Source of the DNA: an uncultured Prevotella sp.
GTDB taxonomy: Bacteria > Bacteroidota > Bacteroidia > Bacteroidales > Bacteroidaceae
Assembly (NCBI GenBank): GCA_900316295.1
Contig: ONCJ01000004.1
Coordinates: 38,088-102,087, forward strand
Direction: 5' to 3'
DNA: 64,000 nucleotides
Both the position numbers and the translations under genes were made by a program. Shown one piece after another: positions 53,110 through 62,147 of the stretch (its first letter is position 1; every line of letters begins with the position of its first letter). The notes beneath the pieces were generated by a model. It ran no database searches and was not told where the DNA came from. It worked only from the letters and a program-made list of their open reading frames with translations.

Positions 53110-54711
53110 CTACTCAAAGACGAAATCTTCTAAGATACACATGGATTTATCCTTGGTCTGCGAGGAGAACCTGAAAAACAGGGCATGCTTACCAGTGAGG
53201 GCAGCGAGCTTAGGCAGACGTATGGTGACCTCTTGGGAAGTCCTGGACATGCTGGCTTTGAGTTTGATCTTACCCAAAGGTTTACCTCCCTGCGATGTCC
53301 AAGGGCGGTCAGCAAGGATCTCTATCGTACCGTCGATGCCTTCGGGTATGAGTCGCAGACGAAGTCGGGTGTTTTTACGTCCAAAGGTTTTCGTGAAGTT
53401 GAAATACTTGTACCCGACGATGGAGCCATCGGTGTTGTTGACCACACGATTGGTGTTGTTACGCAAAGCATATGGGGCATCGAAACGGTCAGCTGTGCCA
53501 TAGCCTGCCTCGATATATGAGCCAGAGTACAAAGGAGATTTCCATCCCGACCATTGACGTGGACCAGTAAACCAACATGCAATACCGGCGGAATGGCGGA
53601 TGGAGGGGTCAAGCCCTGAGAGGGAGAAACCTTCGGAGGTGTATTCGCCCTCGCTGATGATGACCTTGCCACCCTTGCCTGGTTCCACTTGCACGGTTAT
53701 GGGGGCTACCATAGCCTGTCGGGCATATTCGTTGAGTCCTGTCTGTCGGTGATAGAACACGTACCATTGTCCACCAATCTCGCAGATGCTGCCGTGAGTG
53801 TTGCCTGTAGGAGTGGCGGAGGCGATGGTATTGCCCAGCTCGTCACGCTCGCGCGCTCTGCCGTCGATGATGGTTCCACCGTATGTCCAAGGTCCAAGTG
53901 GGTTGTCGCTATAAGCATATGCCAGGGTGTAGTTGGTACCATAAAGTCCGAATTCGCCATCAGCCGTCCATCTACTGTAGATGAAGACATACTTACCCTC
54001 AATCTTCCTGATAGATGATGCCTCGAAGAATCGGAAGATGCCTGGCTGATCTTTCGACGAGACCATATCCTCTATGATCTGTGTGCCTGGCTTCACCGTA
54101 GCCATAGTCTGCGGATCGAGCTCAGCAGCATAGGAACGGCAGAAGCCCCAGTAGCCATATACCCGTCCGTCGTCATCAACAAACACAGCAGGATCAAACT
54201 GTAGGATGCCATCCACCTTGTTAGGGTCTTCCTTACTCCAATTGCATACTTCGAAAGGACCGTCGGGTCTGCTGCTCTTGGCAATGAGTTGCTGTCGTCC
54301 CCACTCTTGGTCGTTAGGGTAGAGATAATATGTCTTTTTGCCATTGGAGTCAGTTGCCACCGCTACGTCTGGTGCAAACAAGACGTCAGCAAGTCCCTCG
54401 CTATTCAGCAGCTCGCCCTTGGCATTACGATCCACACGCAGTATCTCTCCGTCGTATCTCCACTGGGTAAGATTGTCGACAGGTGCCGACCATACCACCT
54501 GCTCACGACCACAGTAGTCGGTCTGTCGGGTGTCGTGCGAACCATATATATACACACGCTGCTTGCCTGGGCAGTCTGGATCATCGAAGACGTATGGCTC
54601 GCCATCAGGGATATGCTCCCACATAGGTAGGTATGGATTGCCATAATCTTGTGCCGTGGCATACGTCAAGCACGTCAGAAGCGAGATGATAGTAAGGACG
54701 GTTTGCCTCAT
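53110..54711 (-). CDS. GH43-like glycoside hydrolase
   Basis: A 533-residue secreted protein (signal peptide ending TYATAQ, about 21). The N-terminal 310 residues form a five-bladed beta-propeller of GH43 type: EPYVFDDPD at 38-46, QFDPAVFVDDDGRVYGYWG with the middle Asp, and RFFEASSIRKIEGKYVFIYS with the candidate acid Glu, then GNTHGSICEIGGQWYVFYHR. The remaining 200 residues look like a beta-sandwich carbohydrate-binding domain. GH43 enzymes act on arabinose- or xylose-containing glycans, so it is not an obvious alginate enzyme. It begins 8 bp after tyrS, probably on the same transcript. Confidence 0.85.
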   Translation of the reverse strand: MRQTVLTIISLLTCLTYATAQDYGNPYLPMWEHIPDGEPYVFDDPDCPGKQRVYIYGSHDTRQTDYCGREQVVWSAPVDNLTQWRYDGEILRVDRNAKGELLNSEGLADVLFAPDVAVATDSNGKKTYYLYPNDQEWGRQQLIAKSSRPDGPFEVCNWSKEDPNKVDGILQFDPAVFVDDDGRVYGYWGFCRSYAAELDPQTMATVKPGTQIIEDMVSSKDQPGIFRFFEASSIRKIEGKYVFIYSRWTADGEFGLYGTNYTLAYAYSDNPLGPWTYGGTIIDGRARERDELGNTIASATPTGNTHGSICEIGGQWYVFYHRQTGLNEYARQAMVAPITVQVEPGKGGKVIISEGEYTSEGFSLSGLDPSIRHSAGIACWFTGPRQWSGWKSPLYSGSYIEAGYGTADRFDAPYALRNNTNRVVNNTDGSIVGYKYFNFTKTFGRKNTRLRLRLIPEGIDGTIEILADRPWTSQGGKPLGKIKLKASMSRTSQEVTIRLPKLAALTGKHALFFRFSSQTKDKSMCILEDFVFE

Positions 54712-54719
54712 GAGGATTC

Positions 54720-56027
54720 TTATTTCACGATGATAAGAGAATAGTTCTTTTTACCCTTCTGTACCAACAGGTATTTGCCGTCGATGAGGTCGTCAGCTGT
54801 GATGATACGGTCGAAGGCTGTGAGTTTCTCCTTGTTGAGACTCACTCCACCACCCTTGACCATCTTACGCATCTCTCCCTTGCTTGGGAAAATGTCCATT
54901 CCGTCCATATTGAAGAGGTCGAGAGCGGTCTGACCGAGTTGATCTGCTCCCACCTCGTAACGCGGCACTCCGTTGAAGACATCAAGGAAGGTCTGCTCGT
55001 CGAGCTTCAGCAGGCTCTCCTTGGTAGACTTGCCAAAGAGGATGTTGCTTGCTTCCTTTGCCATGTCGAGATCCTCCTGCGAATGGACCATAAGGGTGAC
55101 CTCCTCGGCGAGTCGACGTTGCAGGATGCGACGTCCCGGGTCCTGTCGATGCTCCTCTATGAGGGTGCCGATAGTATCCTTGTCGAGACTGGTGAATATC
55201 TTAATGTACTTCTCTGCCTCCTCGTCGCTGACGTTAAGCCAGAACTGATAGAACTGGTACGGGCTGGTGCGCTGGCGGTCAAGCCATACGTTGCCGCTCT
55301 CCGTCTTGCCAAACTTCTTACCGTCAGACTTCGTAATGAGCGGACATGTCAGAGCGAAGGTCTCCACCTCATTGCCCAAGGTACGGCGTATCAGCTCGGT
55401 ACCTGTGGTCATATTGCCCCACTGGTCATTGCCGCCAAGCTGTAGCTTCACCCCATAGTGCTGATAGAGGTACAGGAAGTCATACCCCTGCAGGAGCTGA
55501 TAGGTAAACTCCGTGAATGACAATCCGTCGCGGGCGGTGCCGTTAAGACGCTGTTGTACGCTCTCCTTTGCCATCATATAGTTGACGGTGATATGCTTGC
55601 CCACCTCACGGGCGAAGTCAAGGAAGGTAAAATCCTTCATCCAGTCGTAGTTGTTCACCATCTCGGCAGCATTAGCATCGGTGCTTTCAAAGTCAAGGAA
55701 CTTTGCCACCTGCTTCTTGATACACTCCTGATTATGACGTAGGGTCTCGTCGTTGAGCAGATTACGTTCCTGACTCTTTCCCGACGGGTCGCCAATCATA
55801 CCAGTAGCACCACCTACGAGGATAATGGGTTTGTGACCACAACGCTGTAAGTGGCGCAACATCATGATACCACACAAGTGGCCTATATGCAGGGAATCGG
55901 CAGTAGGGTCTGTTCCGAGATAGGCTGTCACCATCTCACGCTGCAGCAATTCCTCGGTTCCAGGCATAATCTGTGCCAACATACCTCTCCATTTCAGTTC
56001 TTCAACAAAATTCTTTCTCATGACCAT
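54720..56027 (-). CDS. tyrS: Tyrosyl-tRNA synthetase
   Basis: Charges tRNA-Tyr in the cytoplasm. 435 residues with the class I motifs HIGHL (in [16 protein letters not shown]) and KFGKTESG as the KMSKS equivalent, followed by an S4-like RNA-binding C-terminal domain ([37 protein letters not shown]). Starts are ambiguous between 56027 (MVMRKN) and 56021 (MRKN); the second looks more natural. The upstream 93 bp contain TTTAACTATGAA-type words and no clear promoter. Confidence 0.97.
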   Translation of the reverse strand: MVMRKNFVEELKWRGMLAQIMPGTEELLQREMVTAYLGTDPTADSLHIGHLCGIMMLRHLQRCGHKPIILVGGATGMIGDPSGKSQERNLLNDETLRHNQECIKKQVAKFLDFESTDANAAEMVNNYDWMKDFTFLDFAREVGKHITVNYMMAKESVQQRLNGTARDGLSFTEFTYQLLQGYDFLYLYQHYGVKLQLGGNDQWGNMTTGTELIRRTLGNEVETFALTCPLITKSDGKKFGKTESGNVWLDRQRTSPYQFYQFWLNVSDEEAEKYIKIFTSLDKDTIGTLIEEHRQDPGRRILQRRLAEEVTLMVHSQEDLDMAKEASNILFGKSTKESLLKLDEQTFLDVFNGVPRYEVGADQLGQTALDLFNMDGMDIFPSKGEMRKMVKGGGVSLNKEKLTAFDRIITADDLIDGKYLLVQKGKKNYSLIIVK

Positions 56028-56080
56028 ATATCGTTTTTTATTTATCTCTCACTAAATCCTTTAACTATGAATTTTTCTCT

Positions 56081-56118
56081 CATATATTCTTTAACTATGA
56101 ACTATGCATTATGAACTA
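56081..56118. repeat. AACTATG-word tandem between yidD and tyrS
   Basis: Repeated words aactatgaactatgcattatgaactatg fill this gap, a sister of the ATTACGC and TTCATAG spacer blocks elsewhere in the window. Confidence 0.6.
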
Positions 56119-56120
56119 TG

Positions 56121-56363
56121 CTACGGTACCGGATCATAGCCCGACCCTCCCCAAGGATGGCATCGTAGTATTCTCCTTATGGCGAGCCAAGTACCCTTGA
56201 CTGGACCATGTTTGATCAATGCCTGGCGCGCATATTCGGAACAGGTGGGCGTGAACCTGCAAGATGGTGGTGTGAAAGGGCTGATACAACGCTGATAGAA
56301 CACTACCGGCAGTAGTAGAATCCATACGATAGCATTCCTTAGGTAACGCCAAAAGGTCTTCAT
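56121..56363 (-). CDS. yidD: Membrane protein insertion efficiency factor YidD
   Basis: A small protein, 80 residues, that assists YidC-dependent membrane insertion. It has the conserved [19 protein letters not shown] and the ending [13 protein letters not shown]. The start at 56363 forms a TGATG overlap with the rnpA stop; an in-frame ATG at 56372 would add three residues. The gene order rnpA-yidD is classical, though here yidC and rpmH are elsewhere. Confidence 0.94.
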   Translation of the reverse strand: MKTFWRYLRNAIVWILLLPVVFYQRCISPFTPPSCRFTPTCSEYARQALIKHGPVKGTWLAIRRILRCHPWGGSGYDPVP

Positions 56364-56767
56364 CAATTGCATATCACCTCACCTACCTTGTTTAGCAGTC
56401 GACTGACAGCCGTCTCTACCTTCTTGCTCTCATAGGTTTTCTCGTCAAGCCATACGAAAGCCAACGCCAGACTCTTGTCACTCTGTCCTCCCATCGTCTC
56501 CAAGAGCTGATATTTATTCTTACGAAACGCCTCTCTCACCTGCCGTTTCACCCTGTTACGGTCTACCGCATGGTGCAGCAGGCGTTTAGGTACGCTGACC
56601 ATCATCTGCAAGGATGGGGCGTCGGCAGAAGGCTTCTCCCGTTCGAGATACACGACACGCAAAGGAAAGGCAACCACAGTACGCTTGCCTCCTTTATCAA
56701 AGAGCTGTTCGATGAGTTTCTTACTGCACACGCGCTCTTCCTTGGTCAATGTGAGAGCACCCTGCAT
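56363..56767 (-). CDS. rnpA: Ribonuclease P protein component
   Basis: Protein subunit of RNase P, which trims the 5' ends of tRNA precursors. It has 134 residues. The RNR signature is [20 protein letters not shown]. The N-terminus [20 protein letters not shown] is typical, and the protein is basic as expected. It begins 21 bp after hemD and overlaps yidD. Confidence 0.94.
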   Translation of the reverse strand: MQGALTLTKEERVCSKKLIEQLFDKGGKRTVVAFPLRVVYLEREKPSADAPSLQMMVSVPKRLLHHAVDRNRVKRQVREAFRKNKYQLLETMGGQSDKSLALAFVWLDEKTYESKKVETAVSRLLNKVGEVICN

Positions 56768-56788
56768 GGCGTCGTATATTCTCGTCTA

Positions 56789-57529
56789 TTAGTTTGCTTT
56801 CAGATAAGCCTTTAGCGCACTGGTCATCGAAGGGTATTCCTTGGACGGTGCCTCAAGGTTGAGCTCCAGTCCCTGATCGATCACCTCTTTGGCTGTAGCA
56901 GGTCCGAAGGCTCCTATCTTTATATTGCCCTGCTTGAAATTGGGGAAGTTCTTGGTCAAGGCTTTTACACCTGTAGGACTGGAGAAGATGAGCATGTCAT
57001 AGTTGAAGTCTTTTTTCTCCTCCTCAGTAAAGTCGTTACTTACTGTGCGATACATCACACATTCGGTATGATGCAGATTCTTGGCATCGAGAAGTTCGCT
57101 TATAGAGTTGTTGTGGACGCTGCTCAGCGGCACGAGATATTTCTCTGCCTTGTGTTTCACCATTGAGGGTAGCAGGTCGTCTATCTTCCCAGATGTTCCG
57201 AAGAAGATTTTCCTTTTGCGATACTGCACATACTTCTGTATATATAGCGCTATCTGCTCTGTCACGCAGAAATACTTCATCGTCTCGGGGATGTTAAGTC
57301 TCATCTCCTTGGCAAGTCGGAAATAGTTGTCAATAGCATGTCGTGAGGTGAACACAACGGCAGTATGTTCGAGGATGGAAACTTTTTGCTGGCGGAATTC
57401 CTTCGATGTCAGCCCCTCCACCTTGAAAAAAGGTCGGAAAACAATCTCTACGCCAAACTCCTTCTCAAGGTCAAAATACGGAGACCTCTCACTTGAAGGT
57501 CTTGGCTGCGAAATCAAAATCTTCTTCAT
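56789..57529 (-). CDS. hemD: Uroporphyrinogen-III synthase
   Basis: Cyclises hydroxymethylbilane to uroporphyrinogen III in heme synthesis. 246 residues; the family is poorly conserved, but the start KKILISQPRPSSERSPYFDLEKE, AVVFTSRHAIDNYFRLA, and LIFSSPTGVKALTKNFPNF with IGAFGPATAKEVIDQGLELN near the end fit the two-domain HemD fold. It lies between DUF4271 and rnpA, a cluster I recall from other Bacteroidota. No other heme genes are nearby. Confidence 0.85.
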   Translation of the reverse strand: MKKILISQPRPSSERSPYFDLEKEFGVEIVFRPFFKVEGLTSKEFRQQKVSILEHTAVVFTSRHAIDNYFRLAKEMRLNIPETMKYFCVTEQIALYIQKYVQYRKRKIFFGTSGKIDDLLPSMVKHKAEKYLVPLSSVHNNSISELLDAKNLHHTECVMYRTVSNDFTEEEKKDFNYDMLIFSSPTGVKALTKNFPNFKQGNIKIGAFGPATAKEVIDQGLELNLEAPSKEYPSMTSALKAYLKAN

Positions 57530-57538
57530 TATTTCTCT

Positions 57539-58270
57539 CTATATGTTTAATATCAAACTGTCTGTCGTAACACTTAATATCGTCCACAGAAGTCCTGCAG
57601 GTATCAATTCGAGCGCACAAAAGTACAAAAATATTTGCAAAGTGAAAGCACTTCCCCTGAAAAATATCACAAAACACCTATAAATTGTCAACAATTCAGT
57701 CAAGATTATGGAGGAAATGGCATAAACTTGCAAAAAATTAAGTGACAAGTTGAAATATATTATCATCACAAGAAAGGGAAGTGATAATATCATGAAGACG
57801 GTAGTAATAAAGAGTTGGACATGAAACCAACGCTCGCACTTGTCCTTGTCAAAAAAAATCCAATTGACAAACAAATACACCAATATCCGCATCCACAGAA
57901 AGACAAATACTACAGCCGAAAGGATACCTATACAAGTAAGGTGTGACAAGAAGAAACGGCTGTAGTCTGACAACAAATGGTGATATAGGGAATACCCCGT
58001 ACCTATTGAAAGTGCTGCTGCACCCGTCAGGACATACTGATAACGTAGCTCTGAGGAGGTATCCGTAGCCTCGCTGATGCGCCGCGGAACGAAAAAGAAG
58101 CTTCTCGCCTGTCGGACCACAAACGACCAGCTACGCACGATGCAAACTATTGCGGTAAGGGCGACAACCAAGAACAGCACGACCAATTCACTGTCATTGG
58201 CAAAGGTGTAGGGTATCAAAGTCCCTTCAACACCTGTGCTCCCTACTCCCAATACTGTCACTAACCTCAT
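57539..58270 (-). CDS. DUF4271 family membrane protein, function unknown
   Basis: A 243-residue protein with about six or seven hydrophobic helices, recognised as the Bacteroidota DUF4271 family mainly from its place between metK and hemD and from its topology. No catalytic motif is visible. It starts 6 bp after metK and ends 9 bp before hemD, so it is made together with them. Confidence 0.8.
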   Translation of the reverse strand: MRLVTVLGVGSTGVEGTLIPYTFANDSELVVLFLVVALTAIVCIVRSWSFVVRQARSFFFVPRRISEATDTSSELRYQYVLTGAAALSIGTGYSLYHHLLSDYSRFFLSHLTCIGILSAVVFVFLWMRILVYLFVNWIFFDKDKCERWFHVQLFITTVFMILSLPFLVMIIYFNLSLNFLQVYAISSIILTELLTIYRCFVIFFRGSAFTLQIFLYFCALELIPAGLLWTILSVTTDSLILNI

Positions 58271-58276
58271 CCTATC

Positions 58277-59533
58277 CTACAATCCGAAGACACGTCTTAT
58301 CTCGTCAACCCTATCAAGTTTCTCCCAAGTGAAGAGCTCAACCTGCATTGTCTTTGTGGGATGATAATGGCTGGTGAAAGTCTTCTCCACCACCTCATTC
58401 TTTCTTCCCATGTGACCATATGCCGCAGTCTCAAAATACATCGGTTGTCTCAACTTGAGCATACGCTCAATAGCTTTTGGACGTAAGTCAAACATCTCAC
58501 CAACGACCTCGGCTATCTCGCCATCAGTCATGTTGACATGACTCTTTCCGTACGTGTTCACGTATATGTTAATTGGCTGTGCCACACCGATAGCGTAACT
58601 CACCTGTACCAGCATCTCATCGGCAACACCTGCAGCAACCATGTTCTTGGCTACGTAACGGGCAGCATATGCAGCAGAACGGTCCACCTTGGAAGAGTCT
58701 TTGCCAGAGAAGGCACCACCACCATGAGCTCCCTTTCCGCCATAGGTATCCACGATTATCTTTCTTCCAGTAAGGCCAGTGTCTCCGTGAGGACCGCCGA
58801 TAACAAACTTTCCTGTAGGATTGACCTTATAGTCAATCTCTCCTTTGAAGAGTTTCAGTTCTTTCTCGCCTAACTGAGCCTTGACACGGGGCATCAGGAT
58901 GTTTTCCACATCGTCCTTTATCTTTGCCAACATACGATGCTCGTCAGCATCGAAGTCATCGTGTTGGGTAGAGACGACGATGGTTACTATGCGCTGTGGA
59001 TGACCATCATCAGAATATTCCACAGTGACCTGGCTCTTGGCGTCGGGGCGCAAGTAAGTCATAACCTTGCCCTCCTTACGAATATCCGCAAGAGTGCGCA
59101 TGATAAGGTGTGCCAAATCGAGTGAGACAGGCATGTAATTGTCGGTTTCGTTGGTGGCATATCCGAACATCATACCCTGATCGCCAGCACCCTGCTCATC
59201 CTCATCCTGTCGGTCTACGCCTCGATTGATATCTTCACTTTGTTCGTGAATGGCTGTAAGTATTCCGCAGGAGTTGCCGTCAAACTGATAATCAGCCTTC
59301 GTATATCCTATCTTGTTGATGGTCTTACGTGCGATGGTCTGTAAGTCAATATATACCTCGCTTCTGACTTCACCCATTATTACCACCTGTCCGGTAGTTA
59401 CAAATGACTCTATTGCCGTTCGTGCATGGCTGTCATAGGCGAGAAACTGATCAAGTAAAGCATCACTAATCTGGTCAGCTACTTTGTCGGGGTGACCTTC
59501 CGACACTGATTCGGATGTAAATAAATATGACAT
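58277..59533 (-). CDS. metK: S-adenosylmethionine synthetase
   Basis: Makes S-adenosylmethionine from methionine and ATP. 418 residues with [18 protein letters not shown] at the start, [16 protein letters not shown], and the glycine-rich loop [25 protein letters not shown]. Slightly longer than the E. coli enzyme (384), with short inserts, as in other Bacteroidota. It heads the metK-DUF4271-hemD-rnpA-yidD cluster and has a -7 box upstream. Confidence 0.97.
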   Translation of the reverse strand: MSYLFTSESVSEGHPDKVADQISDALLDQFLAYDSHARTAIESFVTTGQVVIMGEVRSEVYIDLQTIARKTINKIGYTKADYQFDGNSCGILTAIHEQSEDINRGVDRQDEDEQGAGDQGMMFGYATNETDNYMPVSLDLAHLIMRTLADIRKEGKVMTYLRPDAKSQVTVEYSDDGHPQRIVTIVVSTQHDDFDADEHRMLAKIKDDVENILMPRVKAQLGEKELKLFKGEIDYKVNPTGKFVIGGPHGDTGLTGRKIIVDTYGGKGAHGGGAFSGKDSSKVDRSAAYAARYVAKNMVAAGVADEMLVQVSYAIGVAQPINIYVNTYGKSHVNMTDGEIAEVVGEMFDLRPKAIERMLKLRQPMYFETAAYGHMGRKNEVVEKTFTSHYHPTKTMQVELFTWEKLDRVDEIRRVFGL

Positions 59534-59564
59534 AAATATCTCTTGCTATTAAAATTTCAGATTG

Positions 59565-59572
59565 CAAAGGTA
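59565..59572 (-). promoter_or_regulatory. -7 box upstream of metK
   Basis: Minus-strand TACCTTTG, 32 bp before the metK start. The expected -33 region has no clean TTTG. No SAM-riboswitch structure was recognised in the short leader. Confidence 0.5.
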
Positions 59573-59581
59573 CAAATTTAG

Positions 59582-59612
59582 TTCATAGTTCACAGTGCAT
59601 AGTTCATAGTTT
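59582..59612. repeat. TTCATAG-word tandem
   Basis: gttcatagttcacagtgcatagttcatag, a short tandem of the same class as the other spacer words, in the gap between xerD and metK. Confidence 0.6.
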
Positions 59613-59662
59613 AGGGCTTGTTTGATTAATGTTTAAGGAATATTAACCATTAAAATAGTCCA

Positions 59663-60574
59663 CTAAATCATGTTTCTCGGATGGTGTTCGAGTATCTCTC
59701 TACGTAACATCGAAGTATCTATATGCGTATATATCTCTGTCGTACCAATGCTCTCATGACCGAGAAGTTCCTGAATGACACGCAGGTCAGCACCACCTTC
59801 AAGCAGTACTGTCGCAAAAGAATGGCGTAGGGTGTGGGGCGATATAGTCTTAGTGATACCCGCATTCACTGCACATTGTTTTATCATTATCAGAATCATT
59901 GTACGAGTGAGGTGGGCACCACGCCGATTCAGGAAAACATAATCCTCTTCGCCCGCTTTTATTTTCATGGCATCACGATCGGCATACCAGGCTGCAAGCT
60001 CCTGTAAAGCACATTCGGAGATAGGTACCAGTCGTTCCTTGTCGCCTTTACCTGTCACCCTGACAAAGCCTTCTTCTTCGAAAATACATGACATCTTAAG
60101 GTTGATTAGTTCGGAAACACGCAGACCACACGAAAAGAGAACCTCGATGATGGCCCTGTTTCTTTGTCCTTCCCATTTTGTGAGGTCGATAGAATTCTTC
60201 ATCATATCAATCTCTTCAGTAGTAAGAACCTCAGGATAACGAGCAGGTATCTTTGGTGACTCCAGCAATTCCGTAGGGTCAGTCTCCATAAATCCGTCGA
60301 GCACGAGATAGCGGTAGAAAGCCCTTACACCACTGAGGATGCGTGCCTGCGTACGTGGTGAGGCTCCGATATCGGCAATGGTAGCAGAGAAATTTTCAAG
60401 ATCGTCTATCTTAACACTATCAAAAGCTATATTGTTTTTACCAAGAAATGCCACCAACTTACCTAAGTCGCGCATATAAGCCTCAACGGTATTGGCAGAA
60501 AATCCCCTCTCCAGTTTCAGGTATCTGCGATAGCCATCTGTCACATTCGTGCCTATTTTGTTTGCTGATTCCAT
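59663..60574 (-). CDS. xerD: XerD-type tyrosine recombinase
   Basis: Site-specific recombinase, 303 residues, that resolves chromosome dimers at dif together with a partner recombinase. The N-terminal SAM-like core-binding domain (about 12-95) precedes the catalytic domain: Arg in SCGLRVSELINLKMS, Lys in GKGDKERLVPI, HTLRH, His in ELLGHESI and the nucleophile Tyr in TTEIYTHI. Full length and complete residues argue for a housekeeping Xer protein rather than an integrase of a mobile element. It faces aroQ across a 74-bp region. Confidence 0.92.
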   Translation of the reverse strand: MESANKIGTNVTDGYRRYLKLERGFSANTVEAYMRDLGKLVAFLGKNNIAFDSVKIDDLENFSATIADIGASPRTQARILSGVRAFYRYLVLDGFMETDPTELLESPKIPARYPEVLTTEEIDMMKNSIDLTKWEGQRNRAIIEVLFSCGLRVSELINLKMSCIFEEEGFVRVTGKGDKERLVPISECALQELAAWYADRDAMKIKAGEEDYVFLNRRGAHLTRTMILIMIKQCAVNAGITKTISPHTLRHSFATVLLEGGADLRVIQELLGHESIGTTEIYTHIDTSMLRREILEHHPRNMI

Positions 60575-60591
60575 TTTTCTTTATACTTTTG
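60561..60591 (+). promoter_or_regulatory. Promoter of aroQ
   Basis: TTTG (60561-60564), 19-bp spacer, TACTTTTG (60584-60591), 57 bp before the aroQ ATG. The -33 box lies within the first codons of xerD. Confidence 0.65.
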
Positions 60592-60597
60592 CAGATG

Positions 60598-60605
60598 CAA
60601 AGATA
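60598..60605 (-). promoter_or_regulatory. -7 box of the xerD promoter
   Basis: Minus-strand TATCTTTG, 23 bp before the xerD start, facing the aroQ -7 box only 6 bp away. A weak -33 (ATTG at 60627-60630) lies 21 bp upstream. Confidence 0.55.
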
Positions 60606-60648
60606 AGTTATATTATTGATAAACCACAATTTGACAATTCAATATTTA

Positions 60649-61068
60649 ATGAAAATTCTAATATTAAACGGTCCAAACCTCAACCTCTTGGGAACAAGAG
60701 AACCCGGTATCTACGGCAATATGTCGATGGATAGCTATATTCCTAAGTTGCAGGCAATGTTTCCAGATGTACAGATAGACTATTTCCAAAGCAACATCGA
60801 GGGTGAGATGATAAATAAGATGCAGGAGGCGGGGTTCTCCTACGACGGCATAGTACTCAATGCTGGAGCCTACACTCACACCAGCATAGCCTTGCTCGAT
60901 TGCATTCGTTCGCTTACGACTCCCGTCATTGAGGTACATATAAGTAATGTACACGCGCGAGAGGAATTCCGTAATCATTCGGTAATATCGGCAGGATGCA
61001 AGGGAGTCATTGCCGGATTTGGTCTTGACAGCTATCGGCTAGCGGTAGAGTCCATAGTGCATAGTTAA
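60649..61068 (+). CDS. aroQ: 3-dehydroquinate dehydratase, type II
   Basis: Third step of the shikimate pathway, making 3-dehydroshikimate. 139 residues. The catalytic N-terminal motif is LILNGPNLNLLGTREPGIYG with the active Tyr; further LNAGAYTHTSIALLDCI and EVHISNVHAREEFRNHSVIS with the conserved His. I use the ATG at 60649 because it puts LILNGPN at the expected position; an earlier ATG at 60616 would add eleven residues. Isolated from other aro genes. Confidence 0.95.
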   Translation: MKILILNGPNLNLLGTREPGIYGNMSMDSYIPKLQAMFPDVQIDYFQSNIEGEMINKMQEAGFSYDGIVLNAGAYTHTSIALLDCIRSLTTPVIEVHISNVHAREEFRNHSVISAGCKGVIAGFGLDSYRLAVESIVHS

Positions 61069-61092
61069 ATAACGTTCTGTGTTCAACGCTCA

Positions 61093-61764
61093 ATGTATTT
61101 AGACAGCTATATTCTCTCACACATCGAACCAGAAGGCGACTACCTATACCGTCTCTGGAGAGCCACCAACGTACAACTACTACACGGACGTATGGCAAGC
61201 GGTCACCTGCAGGGACGACTATTGAAGATGTTTGTGGAGATGATACAACCACTCAATATCCTTGAGGTTGGTACGTTTAGTGGCTATTCTGCCATCTGTA
61301 TGGCTGAAGGACTGGCGAACGTGAAACACACAAAAGAACAAGGAAAGAAGAAAGGCAAGGTATATACTTTTGAAATCAACGATGAACAGGAAGAATTCAC
61401 ACGTCCATGGATAGAGGGTTCGCCTGTAGCCAATTATATCGATTTTCGCATAGGCGATGCCATCATCGAGGCTCCCAAGCTCGGTATCTCTTTCGACATG
61501 GCATTCATCGATGGCGACAAACGTACATATACTGATGCCTACGAGATGGCACTGACGGTAGTGCGCCCTGGCGGATTCATCCTCGCAGATAACACCCTGT
61601 GGGACGGACATGTTAGTGACCCAGCCTATGACCACGACCAACAGACCGTCGGCATACGCCACTTCAACGATCTCGTCGCCAATGACCCACGTGTAGAAGC
61701 TGTAATCCTCCCTATGCGCGACGGATTGACGATTGTCAGAGTGAGGAATGATTTCGAGAAGTGA
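61093..61764 (+). CDS. SAM-dependent O-methyltransferase
   Basis: A 223-residue class I methyltransferase of the catechol/caffeoyl-CoA O-methyltransferase type. The SAM site is ILEVGTFSGYSAICMAEGL; the metal and substrate part is FDMAFIDGDKRTYTDAYEMAL and the VRPGGFILADNTLWDGHV region, with the Asp and Asn ligands expected for a divalent-cation dependent enzyme. It follows aroQ by 24 bp and is probably cotranscribed with it. Substrate unknown. Confidence 0.9.
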   Translation: MYLDSYILSHIEPEGDYLYRLWRATNVQLLHGRMASGHLQGRLLKMFVEMIQPLNILEVGTFSGYSAICMAEGLANVKHTKEQGKKKGKVYTFEINDEQEEFTRPWIEGSPVANYIDFRIGDAIIEAPKLGISFDMAFIDGDKRTYTDAYEMALTVVRPGGFILADNTLWDGHVSDPAYDHDQQTVGIRHFNDLVANDPRVEAVILPMRDGLTIVRVRNDFEK

Positions 61765-61811
61765 GAAATGAGAGGACTATATAAATTATAACGTAATAAC
61801 GACAAATAATA

Positions 61812-62147
61812 ATGCAAGAAACAAGACAAAACAGAATAGCAAGACTGCTCCAAAAAGAACTGGCAGAGATATTCCTTGGTCAGACAAGACAGATGAGAGG
61901 TGTCATGGTAAGTGTCACTCGTACAAAGATTTCGCCTGACCTGAGCATCTGTACTGCCTATCTTAGTATCTTTCCGAGCGAGAAAGCCGAGGAAATATTG
62001 GGAAATATCAACAAAAACGAGAAGAGTATACGCTACGAACTGGGTACACGCATCCGCAATCAGGTGCGTATCATACCAGAGCTAAGATTCTTCATCGACG
62101 ATTCTTTGGACTATCTCGACCGAATTGACGAGCTGCTGAAGAAATGA
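61812..62147 (+). CDS. rbfA: Ribosome-binding factor A
   Basis: Small KH-like protein, 111 residues, that helps 16S rRNA 5' end maturation during cold or late 30S assembly. It starts TRQNRIARLLQKELAEIF and has the conserved VSVTRTKISPDLSICTAYLSIF and IPELRFFIDDSLDYLDRID blocks. It overlaps the following permease gene by ATGA at 62144-62147. Confidence 0.94.
   Translation: MQETRQNRIARLLQKELAEIFLGQTRQMRGVMVSVTRTKISPDLSICTAYLSIFPSEKAEEILGNINKNEKSIRYELGTRIRNQVRIIPELRFFIDDSLDYLDRIDELLKK

Noticed and set aside
59534-59662. SAM riboswitch before metK
   Set aside because: The leader from the -7 box to the start is too short and shows no conserved riboswitch core; the metK gap beyond it holds only TTCATAG words.
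59663-60574. Integrase of a mobile element that could have brought in the alginate locus
   Set aside because: The protein looks like full-length housekeeping XerD, lies beyond metK and tyrS, and no attachment-site duplications or other mobile genes are present.
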